Positions 47,611 through 62,027 of a DNA stretch of 64,000 nt are shown here, piece after piece (position 1 is the first letter of the stretch; the number at the start of each line of letters is the position of its first letter). The notes below the pieces were generated by a model, which saw only the letters and a program-made list of their open reading frames with translations, searched no databases and was not told the DNA's origin. The stretch comes from Allium sativum. Lineage: Eukaryota; Streptophyta; Magnoliopsida; Asparagales; Amaryllidaceae. The stretch spans positions 161,583,579-161,647,578 of the forward strand of contig CM060926.1 of NCBI GenBank assembly GCA_030737875.1, in the 5' to 3' direction. The translations under genes and the position numbers were made by a program.

Positions 47611-50600
47611 TGTAACGACCCGGATTTTGAGCGACTTTGGTTATCGGCATAAGCACGATGTCGATAACCAAAACATCGAAAAATCCTGGTAATTAGTGAA
47701 AGAAATTAGAGGGTGAGGAAAGATAAGATAGAAAATTAGAATAGAAGAAGAAGAAGACAACATCAGAGTAACACGAATCTCACAGCGGAACGAATAACAT
47801 ATAATATATATAACATAACTTGAAATATACATTTGTACTTGCATATACATATCATTATCAAAGTAAAGCACTTACAACACAGCGGAATAACTATAGCTAT
47901 ATGATCCTGAAGCCTCTTGCTCCAGCTCTTCAATGTATCTGTAAATCCCGACTACTTGACTTCCCATACAAATTTAGGCACCCAAGAGTTTAGGGAAAAC
48001 AACAAAGTAAACTCCGGGTCAGTCATGGGACTGGTATGAGTAAAACAGTTTAAAAACAGTTCGAACAAGTAAACGATATCTCATAAGACCACGCCGCATA
48101 ACGGAACAGGTTTTTCCCTTATGAGAATCCAAAATAACTTTATATCAAAAATCTTTTGATATTATAATAATGCCTATCAATCACAGTATATATAATCATC
48201 TAGCAGAAACGCTTTCATCTCACGTTCTACATATATAGTATACAATCAAAACCGCAAGCACGTATTGGGTAATGGATTTCCCACTATGACAAGGTATGGA
48301 GCCACCTTTCGCTAGTGTACCTCTAGAGAGGAATACACTGGGTTCAACAAGAACATCTTGCAACCCGGCCACACATGACCGACCACTCATTTCGCTTGAG
48401 TTTATCGAATGTATATCACCAACAGTTGGGATCAGCAACCGTTTCCCGAATGGGACAGCATCAACAATAGATTTTTAGAAGTAAATGAAACTCTAGATCA
48501 GGTGATTATACACCCTACTTCGGTGCGACCGACTTAGCCATGCTGCCTGCCCGATTTCTGTCATTTACCGGATGATGAGGCTAGAAGCTACGCTTTAACA
48601 TCACATCAGATTCACTTTGAATGCCACATCATCAAATCCATCCAATCATTGATTGACGTCCTCAACAATACATTATGTGTTAGCTAAAAGAAGTTTCCTT
48701 CTCCACTTCCACTCTTGGTATAGTTGGAGAAATCAATATACGTGATCGTCTGGACATACTCTGTCAGACATCCGTCCATACAAGTCATCCAGGAACAGGA
48801 TGAACCGAAGGCACTATTCTGTAAACAGGATAGCCCTTGCATAACTCCGTCTTCAATTTCCTTTGACATATATGATTCACAACGCTTATGCCAATACAGA
48901 GTGGTTCTTTGGATAATAATCCAACCGGTCTCTCCATATTAACAACGTTAAAATGGTCAAAACTTCGATAGTCTGTGATTTAACTATCGAATAAAAATAT
49001 GTCGGTGTACAAACAACGATCTTATTTCCAAATGGAAATTTATATCGATCAAACATCATTCAACATTCATCTCTTTAGTTCATTAATTTACTTATCTCAT
49101 GTTTCCCTACGTTCAATATTCCTTATTTTCTAAATTGGGAAAAATATACGTTATTAACAATGGAAAACATTTCCATTTCTCGTTTCCTTTATAAGAAAAC
49201 ATTTCTGGTTTCTTCTTTGGAAAACATTTCCAAAGCTTCTTCATTGGACTTAGACAGATGTTTAAACAAACCATCGCGATGCCAACACAAACCATTTCCT
49301 TTACTGCCGAACCTTAACTATTCCTTAGTTAAAACGAAGCCAATCAAGTTGGGGTAGAACTACCTCTCAGACCTTAACTGAACAACATTTCCAACTTTGA
49401 AATAGGCAAAGTTCACTTTATATTCCATTTACTAACTTCCTTACTTAACCCTCCTTCGAATAACTATATTCGATTGACTCTTTTTACTTAACTCCTTTGG
49501 ACTAACCCCTATCAATTAACTCTATTGGACTACCACTATTTGACTAACGCTATTTATTTACTCATTTCACTTACTCTTTTCGAATAAACTATATTCGATA
49601 ATTCCTTTTACTTTCTATTCGAATAACTATATTCGATTTACTCATTTGCTTCTATTCAAATAACTATATTCGATTTAACTCACTTGCTTCTATTCTAATC
49701 GATTAAACTAACATCGATTATCTCCTTTCAACTTTATTCTCTAATCGATTAACTAACATCGATTAACTTCTTTTTAACTTTATTCTCTAATCGATTAACT
49801 AACATCGATTAACTTCTTTTTAACTTTATTCTCTAATCGATTAACTAACATCGATTAACTTCTTTTACTAAACTACGTTTTCCGTTACAACTATTTCCTT
49901 TTTATAACGTTTACTTACCGTTACAAATATATCCTATTTATAACTTCTATTTACCGTTACAAATATATCCTATTTATAACTTCTATTTACCGTTACAAAT
50001 ATATCCTATTTATAACTTCTATTTACCGTTACAAATATATCCTATTTATAACTTCTATTTACCGTTACAAATATATCCTATTTATAACTTCTATTTATTT
50101 TCTAAATAAATATTCCTTTTCTATTTATTTTCTAAATAAATATCCCTTTTATAAAACCGTGTTCGTTTTATAAATAATTCCTTTTATAAAATCCTGTGAT
50201 TTTATAAAATTCCTTTATTACAATATACATTGAAATACTTCTTTTTTTACATCCCAGGGTTTCTTATGATATTAAAAATATCATATAACAATGATCAATA
50301 TCATTCCAACGCACATAATCCATAACAGATTATATAACACATCATATATCACAATATATGAAAACAGTAAAATAAATGTTGAGGAATCCAGTCGGATTCC
50401 TCCAACCTGTTTCCCTGCATCACAGATGTTAAACAATATAGATAACATCACTTTTTAGTTCCATATGATATATTCTGTTAAACAGAATCAATATAGAAAA
50501 TTTAACTAACTGACTAGCAGTTCAATCAAACAATCAACACACAGTCAATCATCCAATATCTAACAGTTCTAAAAATACAACATGAAATTATAAACTGTTC

Positions 50601-53140
50601 AGAGTTAGTGAGATTTACTCACATTGGACGATCATCGTTAAATGACGACAACTGTCAGTTGATTCAGATCACATGTTACATTTCACCGTAAATCCAAACG
50701 AGCACCGAGTGACTCCAGGCAAGTTCCCTTTTGTAGTGTGCGTTGATACGATCCCGGTGGATCTTGCGGTTCGTAAAACTGAGTCGGTATGATATAGATA
50801 TGACATTAATGAGTTAATATACCATTTGAATTTGAAACAAACTTAATTATGTTTAAATATGGGCCATACCCATTCGTTCTTGGCCCAAACAGACTTCAAC
50901 CCGACACAGCACTACCCAGTGCCTTTCTTCCTCAAAACGTCCAGCCCCAGATAACCGCTCCTCATACTTTCTCTTCCCAAATACAAATCCCGTATTACTA
51001 TATAAATTCCATCGCCACACCGTTCATTGGAGCATCGAATTCCTCTCCACAATATATTGCTTTCCCCCAATATTTCTTTTACAATGCACCGTACCATTTC
51101 ATTTCCCCAATGTATTCACCATCATTCACATCATCCTCTTCCCATGCATATCACATGTTGCATCCTTCCACTTCGCTACTTTGTAACATGCCACCAAAAT
51201 TTAAACAAAAGATCTCAGCAGACACTTACTTCTCCTCCTCTACTATCCCGTACCGTTCGCAATGAAGCCCCACCATCATCATAACTCGCAACTCCCTAGC
51301 CTGTCAATTTTCAAACCATCAGCTCCAAACCAAACAGTCCACCGAACAACCCCACTCCGCCTCCTCTCAACACAATTACAGCAACCAACTTCCCGTTAAA
51401 ACCATGAACCACTAAAACGCGACACTCCAGTTCGCTGTTACCACCTCAACATCACACAGTAACAATCGAACCCCCCCTTCGTCACATTCAAACAGTCGTC
51501 CCCTTCACCACAGCGAACCAGAGTTCATTAGTACAGACATCGACCTTTAAACTCCCCCATACCGAAGTCGGAATCCCATCGGAACCCTCAGCCTTTCACC
51601 TGACGTGCGCCTAGCCATTTTGGCAGCAACTACACCCTCCGTTCTCCCCCTAACTTCACCCAGTTCCGGCGTATATCCCATTGACCGATGCTGATGGGGA
51701 AAATACGAACAGAATATGTATCGATTTCCCCCAACTCCTATGAAACTGAAGAGGATCCATTTCTGATTCGATATATGTATATATTTCGATTTCTAGGAAT
51801 TAACTTGATTTATTTGGGATTCTTGAGTGTGGGTTGTTTTGCTGTGAAGAAACGAGTGGCGGCTCACAACTTCTTTGACCACGAAAAGTTTCGTTTGCGG
51901 AAATTAGGTTATAGCGTGGCCTTTAGAGAAGATGATTGGTATTGTTTCCACCATTCAATTTTATAACGGGCGGTGTATTTCCCTGGACCATAGAGAACGG
52001 GTAGTTAAAGAGAAGGATGCGTGGACCTTACCGTTATCATATATATATGTATATATATACTTTGTCTTATTACCATGGTATACACCGTTTAAAGTTTCTA
52101 GTAAGTACAGTAGGTGTATGTCAAAGGACTCATGTTCTTTTAACACTTCAAAAACACTACTTCTCTTTCTCTATCGTGCATGAACAAATAATGAAGTGGA
52201 GTGATTCAATAAATTAAAAAGAAATTTACAAATCTCGTATGTATGAAAATTACAAATTATACACATTAACAACATGGATTGTTTTAATTTGCTTTGAGTA
52301 TGTACCTTTTTCCCCAATTGATTCGCGTATCTGTTACGTAAAACTCTGTTTGTTTAGGGACCGCTACTGACAGAAATAAGGTTATGGTCGTAACGAGCGA
52401 GGTGTCACAACCCCAAAAATATAATAATATCAGTAGGTTTACTCATATTGTGAAACCCCAAAATGTCGATACAGGGTGCCAAATACTCCAAATAAAAAGT
52501 TGCTTATTTAATTAATTAAAAATTACCATAAAATTCTAAAAATTAAATTATTACTACGTCCCAAAAGAACCTTGCCTAAATTCAAACCCGATATTCAAAT
52601 ATATTGAAAACCCTTTTATAACGTAAATAAAACGTTGCAAATTATAAAGGAATTCCACAGCGACTTTTCTAAAATTTGATTTGGACGTAAATCAAAATCT
52701 ATACGACGAAATCTCGATTTTTCTCTTCCACTAGAAAGATATACTCCACCAGCTCCGCACGTTTCTTGTTTCACAGAAATCCAATTTAAAACGAACTCTG
52801 TACATTCAGTTGAAGTTCGAATCGCCAATTTACGAACTGCAGCGCCATTTCGAGCTCGATTTTAATTATAATATAATTATACGTTCAAACTGTCGTTTAT
52901 ATAATATATTCGTTATTCAAATTCAATTCTAAACTGAATTAAATATCACAGATGATCCGGTTCACACCATATTGTGAATTCCACTATTTCTGACTATTTC
53001 AGAAATTAATATATTATTTAATTATTATTTTAATTAAATATTTACTATTATTTAATTCCACGACCACTAAATTCACTAAACCACCATTTATATAATAAAA
53101 TAAGTTAATCCTAATACCCCTGCCAATGCGGGTCATTACA
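47611..53140 (-). repeat. LTR 2 (middle) of the tandem element, 5530 bp, recombinant
   Basis: It serves as 5' LTR for the left unit and 3' LTR for the right one. It is like LTR 3 to the left of about 51219 and like LTR 1 to the right of about 51480. It has about seven differences of its own (for example 48402, 48649-48650, 51201, 51924). Confidence 0.95.
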
Positions 53141-56004
53141 ATCTTCCCCACTTAAAATAATTTCGTCCTCGAAATTGCTAAAAGGTAGAGAACGACCCTA
53201 TCGACTGGTTAGAACATATTTGTTCACTTCTTAACTTCAGTTTCAACTGAACCAAATTTAATTTCAATTAAATTATTAATTATTCCTTATCAACGAAAAT
53301 TTTCAAAAATCCTGAAAATTTTCTAACGCATTAACTCTTCGAAAATTTTTGCCAGCACCTCCTTTGTACTGGTCAATCGGTCAAACTCCAACTTGCCTCT
53401 CTGGGCCATCTCCAACCCAAAAGAAAATCAAACAGCCAAGCGGCTTGCCAATTCGGCTCATAAATCTTATATCCAATATAAACTGGTACCTTTTTGTCGG
53501 CGTATCATTATATCATTTCCACCTGTTATCAATTCAGCGGGTACAAGGGTCATCCCAATCAAATTCCAATCTGCTTTTATCCACGACACAACCATTCGCA
53601 TATATCCAAGTCAAATATCATTTTAACTCTCGTTCAATTCTTGATTTTCAATTCCTTAACTCCTCAATCCAATACCATTTCGGATTCTACAAACCCAATC
53701 TTATTTGATTTCATTTCAACTTCAGTTACCACTTAACTGACTTTACTTTAATTCAAATCTGCTTTCACAAATTTCTGTTAAATTTGTTTTTAATTTAAAC
53801 AGCCATTCCCTGGGAGTTTTTAAATAGTTTACTCTTTTCAAAAATCAAATTTTCCTTCTTGAAATTCAACTAAGCCCATAATCAATATTCTATTAGTTAA
53901 ATCACTTCTCTATTTCTTTATCAATATTTGTTAACCAAATATTTTCAATAACCATATTGGCCTTTTATGTTATTAGGAAAACATTCCCGAATATCGCCTT
54001 CCTTTATTTTCTAAACTTTAGAAAATATATGCTATTTATAACGGGAAAATATTCCAATTACTTATCTCTTTTCTGATCTCGTTTAGTTCTATACTTAGGA
54101 AATATTCTATATTATATTTCCAAGCTTACACTTATTTGGGTTAAAACGGATGTTGTGTAAAACATCGTTACGACAACCCAAATACTATATTCAACTAACT
54201 CTTATTCAACATTGACCTTCGAGCCTGAAATCTTACTATTTATTTGTTAATAATGAAATCAATCAAGTTGGGGTATAACTACCTCTCAGACCTTGACTGA
54301 ATAACATTTATAACGTCAAAATAGATATGACTACTTACTCGAATAATCAATACCATACAACTAATTCTTCACTTTTAAACACATATACACTTTCTCTTTC
54401 TATTCTTACTAGATTTTATTCCTAGTCTTCCTTTTTTTTATTTTACTATTCTATTTCTAAGTTCGTTTCCTGGTCGACTTCTATATATATTGATATATAG
54501 ATTTCTAGTTATCAAACTTCTTAAAAATATTCTAACTCTTTAAATTCCCGGAAAAATTTGCCATAACCTCCTTTGTACCGGAAGCATCGGGAAAATCCCC
54601 AAACTGCCACACAGGCCTTCTCCAATCAAAAACGAAAAGCCAAGCGGCTAGCCGATACGGCGCATAAAATCTCATATATGAACTAAATACATACCTTTTC
54701 GTCGAGCATTCTATTTATAACTCTTGCATTATCCTTATCCATACCTATCTCATGTATATCCATACATTTCCAATTCATTCCCACTTAATCCAATCATTTT
54801 AACTTAGTTTGTTAAGTGATTTTCAATTTACTGGTTTGCCCATTTCACCTTTTTATTTGAATATACATGTTCAAATATAGGTTTAACTTGTTTATCAACT
54901 AATTGAATTCCATTTCAATTTTATTTGAATTTCCTATATTCAAATTCCATTTCGATTCTCTTATTCAAATTCTATTCGATTTCTCATATGTCAAATTTTA
55001 TTCGATTTCTCATATGTCAAATTTTATTTGATTTCTCATATGTCAAATTTTATTTGATTTCCCATATGCCAAATTCTATTTGATTTCTATATTCGAATTT
55101 CCTCTATTCAAATTCTATATCACTTCTATTGAATTTCATATATTCAAACTCCCTTTGAATTTCTATATTCAATTTCTATTTGAATTCTCTTTATTCAAAT
55201 CCCCTTTGAATTTTCTATATTTTAAATCCCATTTTGAAATTCAACACTTGTCTTTCCCAAAACAATTTCAAAACAGTATCTTTGGTAGTAATTCGTCACT
55301 TACAACTCGAAAATGAATACTGATGATGCAGCTGTCATCATCAGAATCTATTTTCCAGTGATCGAAGTGAGTTCAATACTATAAAACCATTTCTAAACAT
55401 TTCCACTTTGAAATTCATTTCAAAAATAATTCACACTGCTTGTAAAACAATTTAAAATCTCCCAGGATCTTAAATTTTCGTTATTTTTAATCCCAAATTC
55501 ATTTACAAACACTTATCCAATTCTCCAGAATTCTAATTCAATTTCTGGTTAAAATTTCAGTTTTAACTCATCTGATTTCACGTATTTTATTTATATGAAT
55601 TCTGATTGGTTATTCACATAACCATTTAATTTATAATCTTACTCGATTATAATAACAACTAATATATACACTATATTATAATTTTGGTATATATATCTTC
55701 TCTATATCAAGATATACCTTGGGTAACTTATTTTAATTTACCCTCTTTTCAAAACATACCATGACGGTTCATCGTATTCAAGTGTTTAGTAACTCTTACC
55801 GATACAGTGGATCAAACTGATCGACCAGAACTCATAAACGACTCAACCAATAAATCTCCACAATATAAAACAAATTTTTATATCAATAACAAATACGTTC
55901 ACTCGTATATATACACTCAACTCCATCTAGGGTATTACTAACCCTATCTCTACCGAGTCACGCCACAGAGCCAAGTAATTCTTAACTTAAGATCTGATAC
56001 CAAC
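53141..56004 (-). other. Internal region 2 of the tandem element, non-coding
   Basis: It differs from internal region 1 at about seven sites plus a one-base insertion near 55610. It has the same polypurine tract (53141-53153), 50-bp box (54254-54308), 26-bp array (54965-55089) and primer site (55990-56002). Confidence 0.9.
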
Positions 56005-59000
56005 TATAACGACCCGGATTTTGAGCGACTTTGGTTATCGGCATAAGCACGATGTCGATAACCAAAACATCGAAAAATCCTGGTAATTAGTGAAAGAAAT
56101 TAGAGGGTGAGGAAAGATAAGATAGAAAATTAGAATAGAAGAAGAAGAAGACAACATCAGAGTAACACGAATCTCACAGCGGAACGAATAACATATAATA
56201 TATATAACATAACTTGAAATATACATTTGTACTTGCATATACATATCATTATCAAAGTAAAGCACTTACAACACAGCGGAATAACTATAGCTATATGATC
56301 CTGAAGCCTCTTGCTCCAGCTCTTCAATGTATCTGTAAATCCCGACTACTTGACTTCCCATACAAATTTAGGCACCCAAGAGTTTAAGGAAAACAACAAA
56401 GTAAACTCCGGGTCAGTCATGGGACTGGTATGAGTAAAACAGTTTAAAAACAGTTCGAACAAGTAAACGATATCTCATAAGACCACGCCGCATAACGGAA
56501 CAGGTTTTTCCCTTATGAGAATCCAAAATAACTTTATATCAAAAATCTTTTGATATTATAATAATGCCTATCAATCACAGTATATATAATCATCTAGCAG
56601 AAACGCTTTCATCTCACGTTCTACATATATAGTATACAATCAAAACCGCAAGCACGTATTGGGTAATGGATTTCCCACTATGACAAGGTATGGAGCCACC
56701 TTTCGCTAGTGTACCTCTAGAGAGGAATACACTGGGTTCAACAAGAACATCTTGCAACCCGGCCACACATGACCGACCACTCATTTCGCTTGAGTGTATC
56801 GAATGTATATCACCAACAGTTGGGATCAGCAACCGTTTCCCGAATGGGACAGCATCAACAATAGATTTTTAGAAGTAAATGAAACTCTAGATCAGGTGAT
56901 TATACACCCTACTTCGGTGCGACCGACTTAGCCATGCTGCCTGCCCGATTTCTGTCATTTACCGGATGATGAGGCTAGAAGCTACGCTTTAACATCACAT
57001 CAGATTCACTTTGAATGCCACATCATCAAATCCATCCAATCACCGATTGACGTCCTCAACAATACATTATGTGTTAGCTAAAAGAAGTTTCCTTCTCCGC
57101 TTCCACTCTTGGTATAGTTGGAGAAATCAATATACGTGATCGTCTGGACATACTCTGTCAGACATCCGTCCATACAAGTCATCCAGGAACAGGATGAACC
57201 GAAGGCACTATTCTGTAAACAGGATAGCCCTTGCATAACTCCGTCTTCAATTTCCTTTGACATATATGATTCACAACGCTTATGCCAATACAGAGTGGTT
57301 CTTTGGATAATAATCCAACCGGTCTCTCCATATTAACAACGTTAAAATGGTCAAAACTTCGATAGTCTGTGATTTAACTATCGAATAAAAATATGTCGGT
57401 GTACAAACAACGATCTTATTTCCAAATGGAAATTTATATCGATCAAACATCATTCAACATTCATCTCTTTAGTTCATTAATTTACTTATCTCATGTTTCC
57501 CTACGTTCAATATTCCTTATTTTCTAAATTGGGAAAAATATACGTTATTAACAATGGAAAACATTTCCATTTCTCGTTTCCTTTATAAGAAAACATTTCT
57601 GGTTTCTTCTTTGGAAAACATTTCCAAAGCTTCTTCATTGGACTTAGACAGATGTTTAAACAAACCATCGCGATGCCAACACAAACCATTTCCTTTACTG
57701 CCGAACCTTAACTATTCCTTAGTTAAAACGAAGCCAATCAAGTTGGGGTAGAACTACCTCTCAGACCTTAACTGAACAACATTTCCAACTTTGAAATAGG
57801 CAAAGTTCACTTTATATTCCATTTACTAACTTCCTTACTTAACCCTCCTTCGAATAACTATATTCGATTGACTCTTTTTACTTAACTCCTTTGGACTAAC
57901 CCCTATCAATTAACTCTATTGGACTACCACTATTTGACTAACGCTATTTATTTACTCATTTCACTTACTCTTTTCGAATAAACTATATTCGATAATTCCT
58001 TTTACTTTCTATTCGAATAACTATATTCGATTTACTCATTTGCTTCTATTCAAATAACTATATTCGATTTAACTCACTTGCTTCTATTCTAATCGATTAA
58101 ACTAACATCGATTATCTCCTTTCAACTTTATTCTCTAATCGATTAACTAACATCGATTAACTTCTTTTTAACTTTATTCTCTAATCGATTAACTAACATC
58201 GATTAACTTCTTTTTAACTTTATTCTCTAATCGATTAACTAATATCGATTAACTTCTTTTACTAAACTACGTTTTCCGTTACAACTATTTCCTTTTTATA
58301 ACGTTTACTTACCGTTACAAATATATCCTATTTATAACTTCTATTTACCGTTACAAATATATCCTATTTATAACTTCTATTTACCGTTACAAATATATCC
58401 TATTTATAACTTCTATTTACCGTTACAAATATATCCTATTTATAACTTCTATTTACCGTTACAAATATATCCTATTTATAACTTCTATTTATTTTCTAAA
58501 TAAATATTCCTTTTCTATTTATTTTCTAAATAAATATCCCTTTTATAAAACCGTGTTCGTTTTATAAATAATTCCTTTTATAAAATCCTGTGATTTTATA
58601 AAATTCCTTTATTACAATATACATTGAAATACTTCTTTTTTTACATCCCAGGGTTTCTTATGATATTAAAAATATCATATAACAATGATCAATATCATTC
58701 CAACGCACATAATCCATAACAGATTATATAACACATCATATATCACAATATATGAAAACAGTAAAATAAATGTTGAGGAATCCAGTCGGATTCCTCCAAC
58801 CTGTTTCCCTGCATCACAGATGTTAAACAATATAGATAACATCACTTTTTAGTTCCATATGATATATTCTGTTAAACAGAATCAATATAGAAAATTTAAC
58901 TAACTGACTAGCAGTTCAATCAAACAATCAACACACAGTCAATCATCCAATATCTAACAGTTCTAAAAATACAACATGAAATTATAAACTGTTCAGAGTT

Positions 59001-61522
59001 AGTGAGATTTACTCACATTGGACGATCATCGTTAAATGACGACAACTGTCAGTTGATTCAGATCACATGTTACATTTCACCGTAAATCCAAACGAGCACC
59101 GAGTGACTCCAGGCAAGTTCCCTTTTGTAGTGTGCGTTGATACGATCCCGGTGGATCTTGCGGTTCGTAAAACTGAGTCGGTATGATATAGATATGACAT
59201 TAATGAGTTAATATACCATTTGAATTTGAAACAAACTTAATTATGTTTAAATATGGGCCATACCCATTCGTTCTTGGCCCAAACAGACTTCAACCCGACA
59301 CAGCACTACCCAGTGCCTTTCTTCCTCAAAACGTCCAGCCCCAGATAACCGCTCCTCATACTTTCTCTTCCCAAATACAAATCCCGTATTACTATATAAA
59401 TTCCATCGCCACACCGTTCATTGGAGCATCGAATTCCTCTCCACAATATATTGCTTTCCCCCAATATTTCTTTTACAATGCACCGTACCATTTCATTTCC
59501 CCAATGTATTCACCATCATTCACATCATCCTCTTCCCATGCATATCACATGTTGCATCCTTCCACTTCGCTACTTTGTAACATGCCACCAAAACTTAAAC
59601 AAAAGATCTCAGCAGACACTTACTTCTCCTCCTCTACTATCCCGTACCGTTCGCAATGAAGCCCCACCATCATCATAACTCGCAACTCCCTAGCCTGTCA
59701 ATTTTCAAACCATCAGCTCCAAACCAAACAGTCCACCGAACAACCCCACTCCGCCTCCTCTCAACACAATTACAGCAACCAACTTCCCGTTAAAACCATG
59801 AACCACTAAAACGCGACACTCCAGTTCGCTGTTACCACCTCAACATCACACAGTAACAATCGAACCCCCCCTTTGTCACATTCAAACAGTCGTCCCCTTC
59901 ACCACAGCGAACCAGAGTTCATTAGTACAGACATCGACCTTTAAACTCCCCCATACCGAAGTCGGAATCCCATCGGAACCCTCAGCCTTTCACCTGACGT
60001 GCGCCAAGCCATTTTGGCAGCAACTACACCCTCCGTTCTCCCCCTAACTTCACCCAGTTCCGGCGTATATCCCATTGACCGACGCTGATGGGGAAAATAC
60101 GAACAGAATATGTATCGATTTCCCCCAACTCCTATGAAACTGAAGAGGATCCATTTCTGATTCGATATATGTATATATTTCGATTTCTAGGAATTAACTT
60201 GATTTATTTGGGATTCTTGAGTGTGGGTTGTTTTGCTGTGAAGAAACGAGTGGCAGCTCACAACTTCTTTGACCACGAAAAGTTTCGTTTGCGGAAATTA
60301 GGTTATAGCGTGGCCTTTATAGAAGATGATGGGTATTGTTTCCACCATTCAATTTTATAACGGGCGGTGTATTTCCCTGGACCATAGAGAACGGGTGGTT
60401 AAAGAGAAGGATGCGTGGACCTTACCGTTATCATATATATATGTATATATATACTTTGTTTATTACCATGGTATACACCGTTTAAAGTTTCTAGTAAGTA
60501 CAGTAGGTGTATGTCAAAGGACTCATGTTCTTTTAACACTTCAAAAACACTACTTCTCTTTCTCTATTGTGCATGAACAAATAATGAAGTGGAGTGATTC
60601 AATAAATTAAAAAGAAATTTACAAATCTCGTATGTATGAAAATTACAAATTATACACATTAACAACATGGATTGTTTTAATTTGCTTTGAGTATGTACCT
60701 TTTTTCCCAATTGATTCGCGTATCTGTTACGTAAAACTCTGTTTGTTTAGGGACCGCTACTGACAGAAATAAGGTTATGGTCGTAACGAGCGAGGTGTCA
60801 CAACCCCAAAAATATAATAATATCGGTAGGTTTACTCATATTGTGAAACCCCAAAATGTCGATACAGGGTGCCAAATACTCCAAATAAAAAGTTGCTTAT
60901 TTAATTAATTAAAAATTACCATAAAATTCTAAAAATTAAATTATTACTACGTCCCAAAAGAACCTTGCCTAAATTCAAACCCGATATTCAAATATATTGA
61001 AAACCCTTTTATAACGTAAATAAAACGTTGCAAATTATAAAGGAATTCCACAGTGACTTTTCTAAAATTTGATTTGGACGTAAATCAAAATCTATACGAC
61101 GAAATCTCGATTTTTCTCTTCCACTAGAAAGATATACTCCACCAGCTCCGCACGTTTCTTGTTTCACAGAAATCCAATTTAAAACGAACTTTGTACATTC
61201 AGTTGAAGTTCGAATCGCCAATTTACGAACTGCAGCGCCATTTCGAGCTCGATTTTAATTATAATATAATTATATGTTCAAACTGTCGTTTATATAATAT
61301 ATTCGTTATTTAAATTCAATTCTAAACTGAATTAAATATCACAGATGATCCGGTTCACACCATATTGTGAATTCCACTATTTCTGACTATTTCAGAAATT
61401 AATATATTATTTTAATTAAATATTTACTATTATTTAATTCCACGACCACTAAATTCACTAAACCACCATTTATATAATAAAATAAATTAATCCTAATACC
61501 CCTGCCAATGCGGGTCATTACA
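56005..61522 (-). repeat. LTR 3 (right, 5'-most) of the tandem element, 5518 bp
   Basis: Its inner end has mutated from TG to TA (TATAACGACCC). It differs from the other two at about 18 sites, 15 of them in its right 1.65 kb, including a one-base deletion near 60460 and a deletion of about ten bases near 61408. Confidence 0.95.
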
Positions 61523-61527
61523 ACCAC
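61523..61527. repeat. Target-site duplication ACCAC (right)
   Basis: Matches 39213-39217. Confidence 0.93.
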
Positions 61528-62027
61528 CATCCTAGGCGCCACAATCCGATAGAATCCTACCGTTGGGTATTCCTCGGTGCCTTGTCATATTATCCTGATC
61601 GAACCCCCTAAGATTTTAATTTGACGTTGTCGTATTGTAGCGCATCCCTATTTACCGACGTACTGATGTTTTATATGCAATGTGTACGATAATTTCTATA
61701 AACGTCATAAGGGTAAAAATGTAATTTTGCTTATGTTATTTTTATTATATTTACTTTACTGAATAGACATTATTATAATAGCGTATTATATTATATGTAT
61801 AGTTTCACGGATCCTTAAAGGATGGAATCCCACACATCCTTTAAGTTATTTGCATTTTGATAAACATTTCATTTGAGTTGATTCACTTATATGAGATTGT
61901 TAGTCCTGACTCGAGTATTTTGTTTATTTTTCTTACAAACGGGTCAGACCGAGTATTTCAGCTATGTAGATTCGTCTATTGGAGCTTGAGTATTGCTGAA
62001 GTTCAGTCATTTATCTTGTATAATCTG
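61528..62027. other. Right flank of the tandem element, no gene
   Basis: It continues the sequence interrupted at 39217. It includes a perfect 11-bp inverted repeat with a 10-base loop at 61814-61845 (CTTAAAGGATG / CATCCTTTAAG). Otherwise nothing recognisable. Confidence 0.35.

Larger units (their letters stand above)
39218..61522 (-). mobile_element. Tandem non-autonomous LTR retrotransposon: LTR-internal-LTR-internal-LTR
   Basis: The array is 22.3 kb: three LTRs of ~5.5 kb (39218-44747, 47611-53140, 56005-61522) and two internal regions of ~2.86 kb. All are on the minus strand and bounded by a single duplication ACCAC. LTR ends are TGTAACGACCC and GGGTCATTACA. Each internal region has a primer site for initiator Met-tRNA on its right and a polypurine tract on its left. 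No gag, protease, RT, RNase H or integrase motif is present, so this is a LARD-type element that would need enzymes supplied in trans. LTRs differ from each other by only about 0.3-0.6% by my count. The distribution of the differences indicates unequal crossing-over (see findings). Confidence 0.93.

Noticed and set aside
39218..61522. Possibility that the 8.4-kb tandem copies are an assembly artefact
   Set aside because: The copies are not identical. Differences form a mosaic expected from real recombination, and one outer duplication ACCAC fits a single insertion. Long-read confirmation is still listed as the check.
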